Positions 59,571 through 64,000 of a stretch of DNA of 64,000 nt are shown in pieces. Below the pieces are notes generated by a model. The model was not told the origin of the DNA and did no database searches. It saw only the letters and a program-made list of their open reading frames with translations. The DNA lies in NCBI GenBank assembly GCA_028641055.1, contig CM054062.1:172253449-172317448 (forward strand). The letters are read 5' to 3'. Positions within the stretch are counted from its first letter, which is position 1. Each line of letters begins with the position of its first letter. The DNA is from Alopecurus myosuroides. Lineage: Eukaryota > Streptophyta > Magnoliopsida > Poales > Poaceae. The position numbers and the translations under genes are program-made.

Positions 59571-61444
59571 TGTCACACCCCAGATTTGGGACACTTGTAA
59601 CACATGAGGGAGACCATTTTTGTGAGCCAACAAAAACTTTTTAATGCCCTTGTGTAATCCAACATTATTTATTGAACCATGGTTATCTATGCAATGCAAG
59701 CAAATTTGATTCAAAAATCATTCACTTTGTTTTCTAATGTTTTCTTAATATTTCTGGATTGTTTTCCACCTGATGCTTGCTTAGTATGGTTCTCATTGAG
59801 TGTCCTTATTTTTATTTTACGACGATAGAAACTGAAGAAGAGGTAGTTGGAGCAGGAGGTTACTACTACCACTCCTGCTGTGATCACGAACAAGACCCTC
59901 GTTTCCTCCAAGGCAAGCCATCCTTAAAGCTTGTTGTTATTCCTACTTATCATTCTCTATCATGCATGCCCTACTTCCGAAGTTTTCAAAAACTTGATTA
60001 CCAAAAACTATTTCATTGAGTGAATATTACTATTAATATTATATAGTTATATTATCACCTTGCCATTAGTCAACTTGGTGTTACCAAGCCCTTAGCCACC
60101 ATAAGGTATATAAATACCGCTTAAGATAATAATCTTGAGTCCCTAAGTGGACACTTTTAAAATGTTCTTTTGCAAACAAAAGGAGTTATGAAAATTCCAC
60201 GGTGAAAAGGCGGGACCTTGTTCACTGGGGGAGCTAAGGAGTGTTTTCAAAATGTTTACAAAAGGCACATAACCTATTCTTCGCTGGACAACCAAGAAGT
60301 ACTGTCGCTCTACCCCAACATGGGTACGGGGCCTATCTAGATACTTGAACTTGTTAGTGTGTGTTCTATCCAAAAAAGCTATAGAGAGGATGATACTCTG
60401 AACCGAAGTGTCGCCAGGAGGGAGAAACGGGACATACACAGTGTGAGATTAATTGGGTCCCCTGTTCGGCGATGTGCGACATGGTGCCAGGGGGAATAAA
60501 CCTAATTGAAGGGATAGCCATATACTAGCTTGTGTCAGAGTGGACAGTTAGGATCATTCTTCTGATACTTGCATATCGCTGTGTCGATCCATGGGTGGTT
60601 CATGGCAGACATTTGGATCTAGTGGAATGTGTACACCTCTGCAGAGTAAAACTATTCAGAATAGCCGAGCCCTCGGATATGGGAAGTTGAAAGGCCATGT
60701 AGCTAGTATTGTGTCAAGTTTTCAAAAATGTGTTTTTGAACCAAGACTTGTACCCGAAAGGTACCGATGAAGGATCTGGACATGTTGTTCCAAGAAGTTT
60801 CGCAAAGAAAATTTTCTTTTATAAAACAAGTTTATAAAACCTCTTGTACATGCGATATCTACAAGAGAAAGAAAACTTATATTATTTTCTTCTGAAGTAT
60901 CTTCTTCAACAAAGATACAGATAAAATGAATGCAATTATGATGTCATCTTAGATGTACACCATATGTAGTGAGCCCTATTTATAGCCTACCTATCCACCA
61001 TATAAGCATGATGCATTTTGTAAGTGTATGAAGGATGAATTGCTGAGTACATTCAAAAGTACTCATATTGGTTTTGACCCTGGCTATTTACTTGGCCAGA
61101 CTTTGAGGAGACGCCTCTGGAGGAGGAATACGAGGAAGGGTACTACTCTGGCGATTATGCGAACTAGGCCCGGCTCCCGGTCAGCAGCGTGTCAGTGACG
61201 GCGTGACATGGGCTACCTACGTGTGTTTCTTTCCGTTGTGTGTGTGAGATGTGAGACTTTGCTTGTCCTGCGTGGCAGCTAATAAAGACTTGGTCATGTG
61301 ACCATTGGCTTGTAAGACTGTTGTTATTCGTGTAATGGATAATGTATCTATATACCACTTCGTATGTTGTTCACGACTGAATTTCTTGGGATCGTGAATG
61401 TATGCATATGAGGGTTCTGGACCATCCCGTTTGGGGCCTCTACA
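59571..61444. mobile_element. Solo LTR F (copy 2)
   Basis: Duplicate of 25530-27403 with TGTTT at 59566-59570 and 61445-61449. Confidence 0.92.
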
Positions 61445-61712
61445 TGTTTTCACATTGTTTTCCACACCATACGTTTAACCTCTTTGTTTTCAGCAAAAAC
61501 AGTGAGATTGACAACCTCACTGCTTGTGTAGGTTCCACGTTGCTGCTGAACCGGTGGTGTGCCCTGCCACCTCAGCTGCATCAACCTTCAGAAGTTACTT
61601 CTTTCTCCTACTGGTCGATTCAACCTTGGTTTTGTTCTGAGGGAAACTTGCTACTGTGCTCTTCATACCTTCCTCTTGGGGTCTCCCAACGAACATGTGT
61701 CCACACGCATCA

Positions 61713-62210
61713 AGAATCATGACTAATCCTGATGGTAAACGAAGATGTAGCGCCCCGATGGCGATCACATCAACCTTTGATCCATTTCCGACGTGCATCA
61801 TCACCTCATCTCTTGCTAGTTCCTGTTTTGACTTACATATGTTAGCAACCGAACCGGTATCAAATACCTATGCGCTACTGCGAGTACTAGTAAGGTACAC
61901 ATCAATAACTTTTATATCACATATACCTTTGTTCACTTTACCGTCCTTCTTATCCGCGAGATATTTGGTGAAGTTTTGCTTCCAATGCCCAGTGCCCTTG
62001 CAGTAAAAGCACTCAGTATCAGTCTTAGGGCTAGTCCTGGTCTTCTTCTCAGGCACGACAATAGTCTTGCTGCCCTTCTTGAAATTACCCTCTGTTTTGC
62101 CTTTCTTGCCTTTCTTTACACTAGTGATTTTATTGATCATCAACACTTGTGCTCTTTTCTTTCTCCACTTCAGCAGTTTTGAGCATTAACATAAGTTTGA
62201 GGAGCAACTT
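61713..62210 (-). mobile_element. Ty1/copia element B, fragment in copy 2
   Basis: Protease start and gag zinc-knuckle region, duplicated from 27672-28169. It then stops where sequence G begins at 62211. Confidence 0.85.
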
Positions 62211-64000
62211 TGTAACACCTGTGGTGTTACCTGTTTGTTTGCTTGCATCATATGCATCACATTGCATTGCACCATGTTTGCATCACAACTGAAATTTTCA
62301 AAACAATTTAAAATTTCAAACTTGCAAACTAAACCACTCACTGTTCTTCAATAGTGTGAAAATTGTTTAATCCAATTGCTTGTTAATAACTTCCCCTCTC
62401 TTGTTAAAAACCCTAATGGCTACTTCCAAAATTCAAATCAAATCACTCATTAAATTGTTGGTTTAATCAAGGCATTAATTCAAGCAATTATTCCAAATCT
62501 TTTTCAATTCAAACCAAGTTTTCAAATTAGTACCCTTTGAAAACCTTAAGGTTCACCACTATCTTTTTGCCCTCTTAAAAATCACTTTGAAACTTAGGGA
62601 TAACCCTATTAAAAAGTGTTGTTTGAAATAAGGTTTTATTAGTATCAAAATCCCTCTATGTTGATTTCAAATACAAACTATTATTTTAAAAATAAATTTT
62701 TGAAATCCAAAGTTGGAATATGGTTTCTAAATTCCTAACTAGCCTAACCTAATTTTTCTGAAATTTTTGTTAAATAAAACCTTAACAGTTTTAATCCAAA
62801 ACTGTTTCAGAAAAAAAAAATAACACAGGAGAAATTAATAAAACGCAGCTAACTACCGCGCCGTCGCCATGACCCTCTACCCTCCCACCATCACCTGAAA
62901 TCAAAGCCCTCACTCTCCTCTACGTCTTGGACACCGGAGATCGCCTGGAGGCCACCTATCTCGTCGCCGCCATCTGCAACCTCGTCTCCGGCCACCGCGA
63001 CCACGACTCTGAATTCCGGCGCGCCGTCATCGCTACTGGGCCCCTCGTGGAGCTCTGACCACGGGGATCGTCCACCCACTGCCTCCTCCTCCTTCTGGAC
63101 TCCTTCATCGAGCTCGAGATGGTCTGGATGCGCGCCGCCGTCGACGCTTCTGCCGCCGTCGTCATCCTGCGTCAGCGTCGAGCCTCTGCATCGACGCCAC
63201 ACGCTGGTGAGCGCCGTCCCCACCCCCTCATCCCTCTCTGTTGTTCAGTACATCTTTGCGCACCCATCTCCACGTCCACGCATCCGATTCGTATCGAGTT
63301 CGACTGTGTTTCGTCGACGTTTTAACTCCGGCGAACTCTGTCTGACGGACGAGCATGTTTCTGTTCGTCAGAGATTCAGTTAAACGGCCTGAACCTCAAC
63401 CAGCATCCAACCCCTTACCTGTCAAACACGCATTCGTAGCGCAGTGGCACTGGCCTTTTGCGCGCAGCGCCTGGGCGCGGGTTCGAGTAGCCAAAACCCC
63501 ACCTTTTTTTTGTGGATTTGTTTCCGCAGCGTGGGCAGGCCCACTGTCATCGACCTGGGTGGCCACGTGAGCTTGCGCCAGGGCCACTGTGGCAGCTGGC
63601 CCACTGCGCAGTGGCAGTGGGTAGAGTGCTGCTGCGTGACAGTTGGACTTCTGCGAATTTCCAACAATTCCAAATTTCCTTTTTTTAATAAACAGATTTG
63701 AATAATAACCTATAAATTCCATATCTTTTGTTTTATAAATCCAATAACCACAAACTTTATATCTATATTGATCTACATTTCCTAAACTTTCCAAATATCT
63801 AATTTGTGTACTGTTTTGAAAACTTCAAATACATTTAAATTTCAAATTCAAATGTTTCAAATGTAAACTTGTAAATTCCATAACTATTTATTTGCTAATC
63901 CAATAAATACAAATAAAATATGTTTTCAGTACCATTTTAAATAACCTATTTAAATATAATTGTTGTTTTCTGTTTTGAATAATTAAAATTGCCTAAACCA
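62211..64000. mobile_element. LTR-like sequence G (runs off the window)
   Basis: Begins exactly at the break of copy 2 with TG and an 8-bp hairpin (GTAACACC, loop TGT, GGTGTTAC; 62212-62230). It then continues AT-rich, GC-rich (about 62850-63650) and AT-rich again. No protein domain is visible. The terminal structure, length above 1.7 kb and insertion-like break suggest the LTR of a gypsy-type retrotransposon. The other end and target duplication lie beyond the window. The AACTT at 62206-62210 is the candidate 5-bp target site. Confidence 0.6.
63437..63492 (+). repeat. tRNA-like (SINE-like) stretch within G
   Basis: TAGCGCAGTGG (63437-63447) resembles a Pol III A box, and GGTTCGAGTAGCC (63480-63492) a B box with one extra base, at about tRNA spacing. 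The sequence CGCGCAGCGCCTGGGCGCG between them could pair. It is followed by a T-rich run. It is probably a decayed tRNA-derived head, not a working tRNA. Confidence 0.45.

Larger units (their letters stand above)
54818..61712 (+). mobile_element. Non-autonomous gypsy-type element E (copy 2)
   Basis: Duplicate of 20777-27671 with a constant offset of 34,041. Differences are rare substitutions, for example T to G near 58260. Confidence 0.85.
34017..62210 (+). repeat. 34-kb-period duplication, copy 2 (interrupted at its right end)
   Basis: Second copy of 1-28169. Homology stops sharply after 62210, in the gag region of copia element B: copy 1 continues with that gag, while copy 2 continues with a sequence beginning TGTAACACC. 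The left junction lies in an A-rich run just after a MITE (33924-34001). It need not be the true duplication boundary, because the DNA left of the window cannot be compared. Confidence 0.96.

Noticed and set aside
62891..63223. 110-codon minus-strand frame in G that looks gene-like by composition
   Set aside because: GC-rich LTR segment with competing frames on both strands and no domain.
1..64000. Bacterial-type operon, defence or biosynthetic system
   Set aside because: Content is retrotransposons, MITEs and a eukaryotic tRNA gene with Pol III signals; no prokaryotic gene organisation seen.

Overview
The window is nuclear DNA of a grass, most likely a pooid cereal or forage grass (the wheat, barley, oat and ryegrass group). 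The basis is a dense nest of plant LTR retrotransposons, LINE-type retroposons and Stowaway-like MITEs, with one plant-type tRNA-Gly(CCC) gene in each duplicate. I found no host protein-coding gene I could defend. Species cannot be fixed from sequence alone.

The dominant structure is a duplication. Positions 1-28169 recur, same strand and same order, at 34017-62210 (period 34,016 rising to 34,043 with small indels). Between the copies lie 5.85 kb (28170-34016) seen once here. Copy 2 is cut at 62211, where a different LTR-like sequence begins exactly with TG and runs to the window end. All nested insertions and chimeric junctions are shared by both copies, so the duplication (or a false assembly duplication) postdates them.

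Layout of one copy (copy 1 coordinates): degenerate MITEs (154-1021); a MITE split by a GC-rich poly(A) retroposon R1 (1024-2730); tRNA-Gly(CCC) (3169-3239); a complete but dead Ty1/copia element A on the minus strand with ATATA target duplications (3558-9844); two MITEs (10750-10944); a 5'-truncated LINE on the minus strand (11340-13335) abutting a second poly(A) retroposon R2 on the plus strand (13338-14473); AT-rich intergenic DNA with a perfect hairpin; the 5' end of a second copia element C (plus, 16031-16960); a fused-on gypsy gag-protease fragment with 5' LTR, element D (minus, 16961-20776); a non-autonomous gypsy-like element E (plus, 20777-27671) whose 5' LTR is reduced to 80 bp and whose 3' LTR carries a solo LTR F (25530-27403, TGTTT target duplications); then copia element B (minus, 27672-about 31352), into which E appears to have inserted. 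The single-copy segment finishes with the 5' LTR of B, a LINE ORF1 fragment and two more MITEs. The 62211-64000 segment looks like a long LTR, element G, with a tRNA-like stretch inside.

Nothing here forms a host pathway. The retrotransposon proteins (gag, protease, integrase, reverse transcriptase, RNase H) are mostly broken. Copy 2 of element A is the most readable, with an integrase frame and a reverse transcriptase frame separated by one stop codon. Copy 1 of the same element carries many extra one-base indels that look more like residual long-read error than decay. I did not find a new defence, toxin or metabolic system. The observations most worth following are the 34-kb duplication and its interruption at 62211, the little-characterised R1/R2 retroposon family, the missing tRNA primer site in copia elements A and C, and the PPT-bearing hairpin inside element E.
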